A stretch of 64,000 nucleotides of DNA from positions 1 to 64,000 of the forward strand of contig JAJEKV010000041.1 of the NCBI GenBank assembly GCA_021234155.1, written 5' to 3'. A model generated the notes under the pieces. It made no database searches. It was not told where the DNA came from and was given only the letters and a program-made list of their open reading frames with translations. Shown here piece after piece: positions 1 to 13,843 of this stretch (positions are counted from its first letter, which is position 1; each line of letters starts with the position of its first letter). The DNA is from Isoetes taiwanensis. Taxonomy: Eukaryota > Streptophyta > Lycopodiopsida > Isoetales > Isoetaceae. Position numbers and translations under genes: made by a program.

Positions 1-3000
1 GCATCTACCTCATCCCCTCCATTGCCTTGGAGCTCCTCTAATGTTTCCTCCTCTGGCCCACCTCTGTTGCCTTCCTTTTTGCTAACATTTGATCTCGGCC
101 AATACCTATACAATTGGAGTGCATATTGTATGGTGGAGTCTGGCGATGGAACAAACTAGCAACTAGACCCCACATGCAATGTGGCCTTGTGTATTTATTT
201 TAATGCATTGATTTCATCTTTTGTCTTATTATATGTGTTCTACATGTATTTGTTAGGAGTAAATTACATCTCTAAATATACAAATCTTATTTTCTTAGAC
301 TCTTCAAAGATAGTGGTTTAAGTAAAATGTTTACAAAAGAAAAAAGGCTTGTGCTATCAAATGGCAAAGAAATATGTGATATATATACTTTTTTTATTGG
401 TAATGAAGTGAAATGTATGTGTGTGGGGTTGATCTTGCCAAATGGCCTAAATAGGCGCCATTTAAAGCCGAGGGACCCGCTTGGGTTTTTTTTTTTTTGG
501 TTGGTTGTTGTGTGGGTTGATCTTGCCAAATGGTTGCGATGAAGCCATTTCCTTCAAATAAACCATCGGCCATTTATTTAGCTCAAACCACCCACCAAAA
601 AAAAAAAAAAAAGAAAAAAACCTTTTATTTTTATTTTTCTTGGATCACCACATGGCAACCATTTGGCGACACAAACCTTTTCCCAAAGTTGTAATTACCT
701 AATGGTGCCATGGCAGCTCATTTCCACAAATGGCGCTGGCACCATTTTCTTTCAAGCGTTTGACAAAACATATAATTTTTTTAATAATAGTTTAAATGAA
801 AAATATTTGTCTTATTATTTTTTTTGACTATAGTTACCAAATTGCGCTGAAAGAACATGAACTGTTGCTGAGGGCGGTCTATTTTTGGCGCCTCTAAAAT
901 TATCAACTGACTATGTTAAAGCCGCCCGATGAGGTTTTGCCGAACTTATTAAAATAGATTTTGCAACATATGCCTATCTCATGTAAAACTGTTGATATAT
1001 TTAAAGCAAATGAGTTGCAGCTGCAATTTGCTACATGATTACCACTTTTGGACCATGTTCCGGACTAAATACCAGTTTATGCGGGCACTTTTGCTCCATT
1101 TCATTTCAAATGCAGCGGGTTTATGCTATTTCTTATAGTTTTTAAGTATCTGGCCCATATTATTCTTCTTTGCATGTATTTACGGCACCCATTTCATCCC
1201 AAATGCAGCAATTTTTATGCCATTACTTTAGTCTTTGCACTAAATAGTGCGGATGTGATCAATAAATGTCGCGAAAAAACAAGGAACAAAACAATTTCGA
1301 TGAAAGTTGGAATCAAAATTTCCATATTTAATGGCTGTGCTTAAAAGGCGGGGATCAACCAGCAGCCAGAACAAATACATTTCTTAGCAATTTCCTTTGC
1401 CGCTTTGCATATGTGAATAATAGCTTGCTTTATCTTGAACTTTCATCCAATCAAGATGTGGAGTTCATTTGTTGGGTGGAGGCTGTGGTTGAAACACGGG
1501 ATACTAGCATAAACAATTTTCTTACGCTTTGTGCATAATCCAAAGTGAATAATAATAATAATAATAATATTTCTGAGCCCTTTGGTGCCTTAAAGGCCAT
1601 AGAGCCTGATTACAATAGTTCCGCGTATCCTTAATTTTTCAGCGGGAAAGAGCGGTGATCATCCGTTTTATGTATAAACAATAATGTTTAATGTATCTAA
1701 CTTAAATAAAGAGCAAAACTTGGGTGCATGGATGCGAAATTTTCCCACTGATACCTCTGTTATCTTTGGACAACACAGTAAATACGATCTTTATCTTCTA
1801 TTATGTCCAAATCCCAAAGTTTGCATGTCATACTTGATTTTCAGCGGTATTTTTGCCCATCGACTGTCTCATATTCTAATCTATGTGAACTCACCCGATA
1901 CACAGCGGTTATTTGTTTCAGCCTCTTTTGAAATGCCTGCTGCTAGGTACCCCTGATCCGTGTAACGGCTCCATGAATTAATTTCATTACGTGATGTGGA
2001 CCATCCAGGCTCCCTGTTTCTCCCATATGAGGATGGATTGCTTCTTTGCTCTAAGTATCAGCAGGGCTTCATTTTTTCTTGGTGGCCAATTTGTCTCTAT
2101 GATGCCCCATCTTTTGTTTTGCCCATGCGAACCTAAATGATAATGAAGTGCCTCGGAAGTTTTGTGAGCAAAATTTCCACACAATGATGCCCTTTAGTCT
2201 TTTGTTTGTGCTTCACTGCATACAAAACCTTGTTGGTTGATTTAGGGCAGCGAAGCGATGAATAATTATGTTGTGGCGGTCAAATTTCGTAGAAGTTGGC
2301 GATGGCGTACACATCCTCTCATTATCCACTATGGTGTGTTATGCCTTCGAAAAGACAAAAGGATGCAATCCATCTCATTATATAACAAAAGCGAAGATAT
2401 TATTATCATAATAAGCTAATTGTTCAAAGTGAACAATCTAACAATTATCACACATCACCTGGATATGATCGCCTCAAGGATGCTTGCATATGCCGGATTT
2501 CTTTTTATTGAAGGCACCTATTTATATTAAGTATAATTTAAAATATACAAAAACGTTTTCAAGGGAAGTGTAACCCTAGAAAAATTAGAAATTTTTTAGA
2601 GTTCGGGGTAACCTTGAAAAACGAGTTTCCTTGAAATAGTATCGGATAAAGACTAGTGAAATCCTTTTGAGGTCTGAGGTTCATCCTCTTCCTTGCTTTC
2701 CCTTTCATGATCATATGGAAAGTGCAATAGATGCACCTACAAGTGTCAAACACTTTGGCCATGTTGAGTCTTCCTTTGGCATGTTGGCCATGAATCAGCT
2801 CTCTTGAATGTTGAAGTTCTGATCCGGCCACATCCACAAAAAGCGGATAAGCTTCTACATGTCGAGAGAGGTGTCTCTTGGGCGAAGAATTTGATCCATT
2901 CCTTGTCATGCTGGCTTTGTTCCTTTTCCATTTGAACCGCTTTGGTCATCCAGGGAACATGGTATCTGCAATAATAATCATTATCTGCATATGCCCTTTT

Positions 3001-4300
3001 CATGGACATTTACAATCTAAATGAAAAAGGCCATCAATCAATGTCTTGCTATTTGTATATGGTAAAGCCGAATACTAAAAGTAGATCCTATCAAATTGGT
3101 CATCTTGAACAATGCAAATACTATGTCATGTGCCTAACTTGAAAACTTCGGGATCTGTGTGAACTTCGGTTTGTAGGCTGGGGATGAATAAGCAACGGAC
3201 ACTCTCATTAACCACGGCTAAAATGAAACTAGTACTGATGACCTCAACAACTTGCAAGGACGGTTGTATTTCAAATATAAATTAGGCAAACTTACCATCA
3301 TAAACCCTAAATTCTTAGCGAAGTTTAAAAAATACCTTCAAGTTTAGCCACAAAATCGATTATCTAACATGGTTATCGAGTCAAGGTTGGCTAGTCCATG
3401 ATCCCAACAGAGGGCAACATGATGATGCAGGGCAAAATAATTCAATCAAACTATCTCCCGCTCAAATTTGGTTAGCCTCTCAAGATTAGAAACCTCCCCA
3501 ATTTTCCTATGTGGAAAACTCCCCATCTTTCCATGGAAGCTTGGGAGGGTTTCCATTTGTAAAGTTGAATTGGTTTCCACCTAAATTACAAATTTTTATC
3601 TCTGAGATCCTCCTCATAAATATACAATAATTTAATATCAGCGGTGAGATGAGATTGCCCCTTTTCCTAATTTAGTAGATGGATTTCTATTGGGGCTGTT
3701 GGCATTCCCTTTTTACATTAGCGTGAGCGCCAAAGCTCTATTAAGCGCCTCCACAAGCAATTTTTTGCAATGTGACAAAGCTTGGGAAGGGCAACTGCCG
3801 GTGTATGCTAGATATTTTCTTTGGTGGATGGCGGATTTTTGCAAAGAGGAGTCTAAAGTTTGACTATAGCTCGATCGCTCCGGTTGATCAGGGCTCACCG
3901 GAACCATACTTGCATCAAATTTTAGTGCGAAGAAAAGGGTGAAACGAGGTGCCTCTGGCCGGCGGATCTAAGGGGCAGCCAACAAAGGGTATTCCCTACT
4001 GCTGCCTCTACGGGCCCTTAAGCCTCGGGTTCATCAAACCTAAGTCTTCTTGACTTCTCTTGCCGAAAACTTCGTTCCACTATGTTTCTTTAATCAAATG
4101 ATTACAATTTCATAAGATTTCATACCTTGTTATGATTTTCACATTATTTTGCTACGGTTTTGAAATTGTGAATAATCTAGGTAGATGTGAATTTTGGCAC
4201 TCTTATATTTAGGCAAATTGCTTCACTTGGTGGGTCTCTGCTTATTCCCTAAGATTTTATTCCTGTCTTTGTACTTATACTTGTATTTTCTTTGATTAAA
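1..4300. other. Non-coding stretch, no gene recognised
   Basis: AT-rich sequence with only short open frames, none resembling a known family. It holds homopolymers near 485-500 and 596-612, a duplicated phrase GATCTTGCCAAATGG at 431-445 and about 519-533, and an (AAT)n microsatellite at 1548-1568. Around 3950-4345 the sequence ends in an AATAAA-like signal (about 4299) followed by an A-rich run, which could be the 3' end of an old retroposed copy, but I see no coding part to support that. Confidence 0.5.
1548..1568. repeat. (AAT)n microsatellite
   Basis: Seven uninterrupted AAT units read directly from the sequence. Confidence 0.9.
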
Positions 4301-4514
4301 TAAAGTCTGACGTCCTTCAACAAAAAAGAAAAGAAAAATGAAAGCACATGGTAGCATGACTATGAAGAACTATTGCATACAAACTTAACACATTAAGAAT
4401 TAGATCAATTGCATAGGAAGAAATATAAAGATAGTAATTTTTATGTCATGCCATATTAACCCCATCCATGAGGATATATAGCCAGGACCCCAAGTACTCA
4501 ACACAAGATCTCTT

Positions 4515-5856
4515 AATTGCTAACTCAATACTACCAAGATGCATAAATCTCGTTAAAGCATGTATTATCGTTTTTGGGCCCTTGGATCGTGGCAGATTAG
4601 GTAGCATATCCCCCCTCCATAGATCCTCTTCACCCATCTAGGGTCTTTCTCGAGTCAAATTGGCCCTTGTTGACCTGATTTTATAGGGGCACTACGAAAC
4701 CATCAACCATTGGTTAAAATAGTGATACGGCATTTTGTATAGTGCGATTAATCGCAGTCTGATCCAATACTTTATAAAATGAAACCATGACATGAGCACA
4801 GGGGAATCAGACGAGTTCAAATCAATGCTCAAGTACGGGCACACCAAAGAACATAGAAAAAACACATCATATCTTACAGTATGGATGGAGTCGAGTTCAT
4901 CAAATATTGTGCAAAGATAAGAAAAAAATATGTTTCAAACAAAATTTGCAAAGATAAGAAAAAATATATTTCAAACAAAATAGGCCTAGCATTAAGTACC
5001 TCCTTACAGTTTGTATTTGCAAAACACCAAGAACCGGAGAACAGCAGTCTCCTGCGAGAAAAATCAATGGACTCAAATAATCATGGATTCTAAGATCCGA
5101 ATGAGAATTCTAAAAGCGAGAAGAATAAGCAAAGGCAGCATGCACTTAGAATTGACAGAGAAAATCTGAAGGAAAAAAGTAGAATCGTTCGAAAATTCAA
5201 TGCCCTAAGATGGGTTAGGGTCTTTGTCACCGGTCGTCGGACCATCCGCCATCGCTAGCCCTCCTCTAAAATCTTCATAAATCTCTTAGTTGCTTACGAA
5301 ATTGAGCGGCCCGGCAAGAAAGAAAAAAAAAACAAATATGTCTACGGATCTTGCTTGCTTGCAAAGATCGCTCACCTCTTCTTCAACCGGCCGGGCGGAC
5401 AAAAGCAAAACGCAGAATATGGGTAGAATCGACTTAGGAAAGAACAACGGTGTTATGGCCTTATACCTCTAAGACCTAGTTACATCGATTGGGAGTCGAA
5501 CTCCAATTCGCGAGAAACCAATGATGCCTTGACCCAACAGCCTCAACCAGCGATGCGAGGAAAGCAAGGAAGAGGTGGAGAAAAACCGAGGAGATAGAAA
5601 TCTTTTGCAAGCACCCGCGCCCATCCATCCACCTAAGTGCGGCCTTGGCGACCACGATCCCTCTGAAAAGAAAAACGAACCTTCTCAATGCAAATCCGTC
5701 GTCGGTTTCAAACAAAACCCGGGTGCCACCATCATAAAATCATTATTTCAATACAGATACCACATTTAAGCTTCCACAATCTTATGTTAGAAAAATCTCG
5801 TTTTTGATTAGCACACATTATTGCTAACTCAATACTACCAAGATGCCTAAATCTTG
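4515..5856. repeat. Pair of short direct repeats
   Basis: The phrase TTGCTAACTCAATACTACCA continues into AGATGC[A/C]TAAATCT in both places, near 4516-4549 and 5820-5853. The flanks do not match, so this is a short dispersed repeat or the remnant of a larger one. Confidence 0.6.
4908..4985. repeat. Two-copy tandem repeat, unit about 38 bp
   Basis: The unit TGCAAAGATAAGAAAAAA followed by TATRTTTCAAACAAAAT occurs twice, head to tail. It creates a small low-complexity Lys-rich open frame that is not likely to be a gene. Confidence 0.8.
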
Positions 5857-5859
5857 TGC

Positions 5860-8550
5860 ATTTTGCCCTGAATGTAGCCCCCTTTCACGTTCAATTCAAT
5901 ACATGAAATTCAATGATGGAGTGCATGGACACGAGTCCATACAACAAGGCAATGGGTTCATGGCCCATCGACCATGGGTGTCAACCATGGGTGTCAAAGA
6001 AAAATCTCCTATAGGCATTTCTTTCGTGCGAACCAAAAAATTTCTCGTGATGATTTTGTTAGTCAATACAAAAAAGTGTCATTTTGAATTGCATCGGAGG
6101 AAAACAAATAAAATGGAACAAAATGACAATCTCGATTATATATACAAAAGAAATTTGTCGCGCTTCAAGGCCGCGTGAACATTCTCTTTTCAAATTCATT
6201 ATCGAGTTTTTCCAAGGTTTTGAGTTTGGAAAAAAGAATCTAATAGAAGGTCATTGTGAACATTTCTCTCAAAGGGTTCAAAATCAAAATTCTCTCTTCA
6301 ACAACTTAAAGATTTTTCTCACCCATAAGTTTTTCTCACCACAATTTCTTATCACCTTCGGTGAAGGTACCACTGCTAGTTATTTCATTACAACTTAGCG
6401 ATTTATAAGATACTTTCGTGCAAAGTTATCGGGGTTCGATTGAGACAAATACTTGCAATAAGCACATATTTTGCGGCATAATGAATGTCTATTTCAACAA
6501 ATTGATCAAAACATGTGAATCTGCCCTAGGTGGTTTCCGCCCAACAAGCTCTTACCATGTAGGGCTTAAGTATAACAAAAATGATCTTGTTGAAAATGTT
6601 AAACAATGGGGTGGCACTTAAATGAAAGACATGTCTATGATATTCCATGAAAGAAAGGAGACAAAGCACTCTTTAAAACTCAAAGTAATCAACTTTTTCA
6701 TGCTATTAGAAAACATAGAACTTTCAATGCCACACAATAAAAAGACTCTAAACATAATCGATCCAATCTGAGTTTGGGTTCCTCTGTTTTCCTTGATTTT
6801 CCCCTTTTTTTATCTGAATTCATATCACACAGTCCGGTATGTTGGAAATAATGCCTTAGCAGTACACGTGTCATGAATGGCAGGTGTTGATTGCAGACTG
6901 GGTACACCAAGCGTTATTGGGAAAAGGGAAGCCGCGTACAGGTGAGTGAGAAGCCGGAAATAAGGAAGGAAGAATCTGTTCGAGAGGGTGACAAAAGCCA
7001 AGGAAGAGCAGTCGTGCAGAAGCTCAGGTCACCAAGGATCCTGTCGGCAAAGAAGCTGAGGTCCAAAGCTGGATCTTGGAAAGCTCTGAATCGGATGTGT
7101 AATCTTGCCAGCTGAATCTGCTACCTGCAAGCCTTCCATTTGATTCAAAAAATCGGATCACAGCAGGGAGCTCTTTGGGAATAACAGCAGGTCTGAAGAA
7201 ACCGCTTGGGTTCTCGGTGTAGATATTGGTGCACGAATCTGCTCTGGAAATTGCAACAGTTTTAGCTCGAAAATGGGCGGATTGAAATGGGTTCCGGCCT
7301 TACAGCAGCGCAATACCTTCGCGCATTGTGGCGGGCATCCGATCGGAAAGAACGAACGGAATCATTTCTGCTTAGATTGGGTAGAAGGGCCGATTTGCAA
7401 CGTGGGTTTACTGCGGGGATCATGCAGGGCATAATGCATTCAAACTCACATGATGCTGTGGCGCGTTTTCTGATATCCACAAATTTGCAGGTGTGGAAAT
7501 TATGATTTGTTATAAAAATAGTTTCATCTTTTACTAGTGATACTTCCCCTTGATTTATTATGTTATTATGTATCAAGGATATGTATGTATGGTTTAAATT
7601 ATACGTCCAACTATGTGCTAGTAGTCGGGACAGGTAAGATAATACACAGTGAAGAAAAAGGTCATGTAAGTTATCCTTTTACACCATTGCAATGGGGAAT
7701 AGAATTGAATTTTCTTTTACTAGACATGGCTCGAGATCGAAATGCATATAAGTAGACATTGGTATGCAAACTTAATTGAGGCAGAGAGAGAGATGCGTGA
7801 AGAGCGTGAAAAGCGTCGGCGTCAAACACGATCAAATTAAAAATCAAAGATATACAAATTTGATTGAGAGCAGTGAATCTCTGGCCCGAACCACGATCGA
7901 GAGAACATGTAAAAGGCGACACGAGAGATGAGAGTACTACTTTTTAATCTTGTAGGATCCACATCCACTAACACATTTACAAATCAAGACACATGTATAA
8001 TGGATAAATATCCACCTCAAACATGTTCGTTATTGATGTAACACCCGGCCTTAAGCTTCGATGGGTGCATACTCTAATAGAACATCGAGAAAGTATTAGC
8101 TTTATACAAACACTCACAAATTGAGAATAATCGATCAAAGCGCCCAATTAAAAATCAGCTCTGATTAATGCAAAAGCGATGTCCATGCGATGTCAGCGTG
8201 TACTTTTCAACTTGTGATGCTTTACTAAATTCAGGATGCTATTGAGGGGAGATGTCACACATACTATTAGAGTATCGTCGGATGTATTTGGAGAGAAGCG
8301 GGAGAGATTGATAGAAATTGCTAGAAGCATCGAGATAAGAATAGAGTTGATGAACAAGTGAATCATAACGAGCAAGTGGTTGTAGATGGGACTAGAATGG
8401 ATACCACACAAATCCAACTGCTTGAAATTGTTGCTAGTCCCATAAGAGAACAATGTATAATAGAGGATTTAGAACAATCTTCAAGGCATTGGCAAGCTCA
8501 AGCACAGCGTATGAATTCACAATAAAGCGTACTTATGCTATGGGCGTGGA
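5860..8550. other. Non-coding stretch, no gene recognised
   Basis: Only short overlapping open frames in several phases, none recognised. A GC-richer patch at 6890-7500 has two short plus-strand frames with basic composition, but no domain, clear start context or splice structure that I can support. From about 8200 the sequence leads into the Helitron remnant. Confidence 0.4.
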
Positions 8551-8579
8551 ATAAGAGATGTACATATTGCCATATTCTG

Positions 8580-11500
8580 TTGCTTAGTGTTGAGCGGAGA
8601 ATGGGTATTCTTGCAACAATGGGAGATGGTTATTGCCACCGCTGCCCCTTTTGCCGGCAGCACTGAACAATTTGTACAACAACCCAAGTTTCAATACCAT
8701 ATCTAGGAGAGTAAACAATTTATTTTGTTTTAGTGTGCTCGAAGTTGATGGCGGGTTCGTGCCTTATTTCCCTTCATTTGTGACTATCACGGGACGTACA
8801 TATCACCGTTTGCTCCCAATGTCAGACCCTGGAAATCCTATACATTGGTATGTCTATGATGAGTCGCAACGTTATACACGAGCTGGACATTTGGAGGTAC
8901 CTTTCCAGTGGATTGGATTAGTTGGTTCAGTTTTGAATCAAATAAATCCATTTATTCGAAACCTTCGTACTATGGGAACCATGCATGTGCCATATATAAC
9001 AGTTCAGGGAGCAGTTGCAGGCGATGAAATTGCTGCCATTGCAGAGGTCAGTAATACGGCCGAAATCAGACCTCGAGTTGCTGGTTTTTGGGTCCAGAAC
9101 GAGGGAGAGCCGACCTTCATGAATATTCTTGATCCAATGTATGAACCGCTACAATATCCGGCTTTTCTATCGCGCCGGTACATTAGGTTGGGGGCCTGGA
9201 AATGAGCATGGGTTGACACAATTGCAGTGGTATAGGGCAAGGTTATTACATGAAGATCGATTCCTATGTCTAGGTCGTTTGTGTGGAGAGTATTTAGTCG
9301 ATATGTATTCGAGAGTAGAAGATGCACGATTGAATTATTTTAGGACACCTGACTTTCAAAAATAGGAGGGCCAGATATGATGAGGACTTTCGGGCGGGGA
9401 AAATGATGACGAGAATGATACTATTTTGCACCGCATCATTCCTAGGATGTAGAGATGGTGTTACGTACAAGCCGATAGCACTTGCTCTTTCTAAAACAAA
9501 CAAGCCTAGCACTTCATTTATCACGATGACAACAAATCTGGTGGCTGGAAATCGACTTGCACTCAAGCACGGACAAGCAAATGCCGATGTGCCTATAATC
9601 GTTGTTCGATGCTTTCATGGAAGGGTTACAACTAAAAGAGCTACTCGCCAAAATTCTTTCACCATGTGTCCTATATGATACCGCGTTATAGAATTTCAAA
9701 AAACGAGTTGCCACATGCTCACCTTGTGTTGCGTCTGATATACCAATTGTGACATTGATCAAATTATCTACTTGAACTTCCAACGGACCCGATTGAGGTC
9801 AAGTTGAAAAGTTTATGATACATAGACATGCAGAAAGATGCTCTGCAAATAACACACCTTGCATTTACGACTATCCAAAACCTATAAATCCACGAACCCA
9901 TCTTGACTCAAGAGGTTATGTACAATACGGAAGGAGGTCTGCGGGATGGCGGTATGGGTTGTTCCATATAATGCTTTTTTCTTCTCCACGAACTAGATTG
10001 TCATATTATGGTGGATATTGCATCCTTTGTTCATGTCTTCTCTTATCTCTATGGATACATATACAAGGGGATTAAATATTACCAATTTTTCAAGTAACTT
10101 CGAGAGGCATGCGGTTGATGCACAAATCCCATTGGGAATTAGTGAACGAGAGAATACCTGACGGAGACGGACACACGAAAATGAATCAACAATCATGGAA
10201 AGATCGGCCCGAGGAATGAAATCTGGAGACTACATAAAGGCGATACATCGGCCAGCGGAAGCATCACGGAGGACAATGTCCTACCATATAGCGGATAAGG
10301 CACCCTCTGTCAAGTGTCTTCCATTGCATTTACCTTTGCCAAATTCGGGTCACTTTTGGATGGCTATTTTTGCGACCCTTGGATTGACATTTGATAGCGT
10401 TACATATATTGATTACCACGAACAATATACATTGATGCGTATAGCGACCTTGGGGAACACAATTCAGCGGCTACTTAGAACAAGAGGAAACGGGGTTCAC
10501 TAGAAATATTGTTAAAAAAGATCAAGACAACCTATAATATGTAGAATCGTTTGTTATTACCTCGGGTAGGGAGGCATTCTATTTAAGACAAATTTTACTA
10601 CATCAACCTGCGAGAACATGGGAAGAGCTCAAAGTGGTGAATGGTCGGCAACATCAAACATATCAACAAAGGCTGCGAGAGCCGCGAGGACTACTTGCGC
10701 ACCTATGAGCGATTACTAGTTATGGAAGAAGCAACATCATTATCCTTAAGTCCCACACAATTGCGATTTTTTATTTGCGATGCTTTTTGCTTGATCGGGC
10801 ACCGACAATTGAAATATGGAACAAGTTCGATCGCCTATGAGCCTTGATTTATTGGATCAATACTCAAGCGATGAGTCGGTTGCATTCAATGAGTCTCTTC
10901 ACTTGATTAATAGCATACTAACACAACATGGTACCAATATCATGGCATTTGGCATACAATTGCGGCCTCGTCTCGAGGGATGTCATGAACGAACTAGCGG
11001 TTTTTGAGATCCGCGGCTGCGTATAAATCTTTGCCATGCAAATGGCAAGCATGATGAATACTAACCAATGGGATATATACCTCTATATCACGGGATCAAT
11101 TAGAATTTCAAATGAGTGAAGGACCAATTTTTTGGGATGGAAAAGCGAGGCACGGTAAAACATTCTTGCTCAATTCGTATGCCTATTACTACGTGGTAAT
11201 GGACATATAGTACTCCCCATGTGGCACTACATGACTTTGTGCTTTATTATATCCGGGAGGTCGAGCGGCGCATTCACTCTTTCGGATCCCCGCCACGTAA
11301 AAAATAACACGGGCTTATACTCACTATTAGAACGAAATTCAGGGCAGCTCAAACTCATTCAAGCAAAGGCTATAATTTGGGATGAATTTCAATGGCCAAT
11401 AGAGCGATGATAGAGAGTGTGAACTATTTATTGCAAAGAGTTATGTAGAAATAACACACGCCATTTGGAGAAAGCACTTTATAGCATCACGGGGATTTGA

Positions 11501-12415
11501 ACAAGTAAAGCTGTCGTAAAGGAGGCGGAAAAACTGCCGTGATCAAAGCATCCATAAAGTCGCCGCCATTATGGCAAACTTTTAGGTGTGCTAAGGTTAC
11601 ATCAGCCAATACAAAATGCAGGGAGATGTCGAGCTTATGCGGTTCGTTGATGGCGTAGGAAAAATTGGGAAAAACAAGCGGTGTCACTCGATATTTTTCA
11701 ATATAACTACCAATATTATAGAAATTAGAACATTTTCTCTATCCATGATATCCTAAAAATCCACCGAATGCGAAGGTAGAGCATCATTGACACCCATCAA
11801 TAAGAATGTCAACGACTTCAATGAGCGATGTACTAACTAAAGTCCCCAACAGTAGCAAGTCATACTCTGATCCACGATCACGTGCTTGAACAAGAGGAGG
11901 GCATTCATGATCACCCCTATGCAACATCAGTTTCCTTAACAACTTCACCCATTCTGGCATTCCCGATCACGAATTAAAACTTAAGGTAAGGCGATATGTC
12001 ATATTATGAAAACGGCTCGATATGGATAAAGGTCTCGTCAAGAATGCTAGAGTGATAATTGAATCAATGCATACAAAATTTGTAATGGTAAGGGTATTGG
12101 GTGCACGGGATACATGTGTATATCAATTTCTAGAACAGATTTCTTCTACCAACCCGAGAATCGGCCATGGACTATCCACGGTAATCAATTGCCTCTCCGG
12201 CGGCATACTCAACCACTTTCAACGGTTGTCAAGGACTAACATTGGATCGCATTGTTCTTGACTTACGCACAAACGTCTTTGCACATGGACAATCGTATCA
12301 CGGCTCTTACGGATACGCCAAAGAGAAGATGCACTTATCACCTTTCGGTCAAATTCCGAAACACAACGAGACAAACAACAAATGTGGTCTATAAGGAACT
12401 CCTTTGTTAAAAAGG
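8580..12415 (+). mobile_element. Degenerate Helitron Rep/helicase region
   Basis: Helitrons move by rolling-circle replication using a HUH Rep nuclease fused to a Pif1-like helicase. Here the plus strand preserves the protein in pieces across several frames. The N-terminal helitron-like domain is at about 8630-9205 (GRTYHRLLPMSDP, WYVYDESQRY). It continues in another frame with GWGPGNEH and RLCGEYLVDMYSRVEDARL (9200-9350). Next come pieces near 9690 (LPHAHLVLRL), the 9810-9990 segment (YDYPKPINPRTHLDSRGYVQ), KAPSVKCLPLHLP (about 10300) and FDSVTYIDYHEQYTL (about 10390). The Walker A region near 11140 is degraded (RHGKTFLLNS instead of GxxGxGKT). The helicase C-terminus is at 12020-12400 (MDKGLVKNARV, then NVVYKE). 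Many stops and shifts make it a pseudogene. The ends of this copy were not found; the Helitron terminus at 18495 is on the same strand and could belong to it. Confidence 0.88.
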
Positions 12416-12834
12416 TATATACTTTTCGCTCAGACTATCTTTTGTGTTTAGTACATATGTGCAGGATACACAAATCAGGGAATCTCTAAGGTATGTGCTA
12501 ACATTCTCTCTAGCATGTAGTACATCTACCATTGAGGTGCATTACTTTTTCTCCATATGTTATTTCTCTTGCTAACGCATTGGGAGGAAATTCCACTCTT
12601 TCGCGACAAATGGCGGTTGCTCCTCTCAATTTCCATGTATTACAAACATGTTTTTAAGCCCATTTTCATTACATGTTCAACGAGTAACAATAAGGCAAGC
12701 GTGCTTCAAATAAGGTACATCCCTCTACTTTACCGGTACTATTTATCGCCCTTATGATACATGGCATGCTGTTTGATTACCATGAAATTTCCTCCCTCCA
12801 TTCTTGATCAAAGTGAACAAATAAAATCCCCCCA

Positions 12835-13278
12835 TCGCGGTGATGGTCTAGTGGTAAATCTATTGGTCATGGGTGGCCCCCAGCCAGGATCAAAGCCCAC
12901 TGACTAGCATCGGGTGGTTAAAAAAGGAATGAAAAAGGATATCCATCGCTACGTTAGCCTAAGTGGTCGCCATTGGTAATGGGAAATCCCCACCAGTGCT
13001 CAAAACCCACTTGACTACCGTTGGATGGTGGTAAACGAAAAAACATGAGATGATGAGCGTAATTAAGAAAGTGTATAAAACATCATTTGGTGGCCTAGTG
13101 GTTAAGCCATTGGTTATGGGCAACCCCACCGGGCTCAAAACCCACTGACTACCATCGGATGGTTGAAAAGAGTACTAGGATAACGTAGTGGTTTCATGGT
13201 GATTGAAAATAGCTTCCATGTATCATATGGGCGCATGAACACAAGGCAATAGCGCGGGTTCAAATCCCACGTGTTCGT
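12835..13278 (+). repeat. tRNA-derived SINE-like units in tandem
   Basis: Three related units begin at about 12836, 12946 and 13083. Each has an A-box-like phrase (TGGTCTAGTGG, TTAGCCTAAGTGG, TGGCCTAGTGG) and a B-box-like phrase about 40 bp later (GATCAAAGCCC, GCTCAAAACCC, GGCTCAAAACCC). Each then ends in CCCACTGACTA and an ATCGGATGGTT-like tail. A fourth, looser unit (13180-13278) has ACGTAGTGGTTTCATGG and a good B box, GGTTCAAATCCC. These are RNA polymerase III promoter elements of tRNA type, but the spacing and stems do not fold as a functional tRNA. Confidence 0.6.
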
Positions 13279-13600
13279 GGTCCAAAACAACAACAAAGAA
13301 ATTTGGGAGCAGGGATCCAGCCTTACCATATGCTGTCTACCTTGAGTAGAGTGAGCAAACGTGTTGGACAATATGGCATGAAGGACCATCTCTATGGTGC
13401 ATATCATAAATTTGATATCTATGGAAAGCTATTGGGTATTGGGTCATGTTTTATTCATATTCATCTTGAATAAGTCGGCAACTACAGAGGTTATAATTCT
13501 CCATGTTCGAAACTTAGATTCTTTTGATTTAATACAAATCATCTTTCGTAACGAGTCATTATGGTCAGCATCCTTCTAGCATGTATAGACGAGTTGGGGA

Positions 13601-13650
13601 AGAGAAACGTTCGCGGCGGCCTTGGCCGCCGCGATAAGTTTCTTGTAGTG
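13601..13650 (-). mobile_element. CACTA-like transposon terminus with GC palindrome
   Basis: Read on the minus strand the sequence begins CACTACAAGAAACTTA and runs into an inverted repeat TCGCGGCGGCC/GGCCGCCGCGA with a 2-base centre (13611-13634). Plant CACTA (EnSpm) elements characteristically start CACTACAAGAAA. The element body would extend leftwards. No second end or transposase was recognised, so this may be a non-autonomous or solo remnant. Confidence 0.55.
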
Positions 13651-13817
13651 GTAATTATTACTATTGTACCATGCGACATGTATGAGTACTATCAACCACG
13701 TTTTTCTCCTGTTGACCATTTTAAGATCATTATATAACCATCTCCACTGGGGTGAATATTTTTCTGCAAAAGAGCCATAAATCTATTAGGATATAGGCAT
13801 GGATGGTGCCGTTGGGA

Positions 13818-13843
13818 TTTGTGTAACAAATTTGTTACACAAA
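13818..13843. repeat. 26-bp perfect palindrome
   Basis: TTTGTGTAACAAA is followed immediately by its exact reverse complement. No neighbouring gene explains it; it may be the centre of a fold-back insertion. Confidence 0.75.

Noticed and set aside
13083-13278. Functional tRNA gene
   Set aside because: A and B boxes are present, but their spacing and the lack of acceptor, D and anticodon stems do not fit a tRNA.
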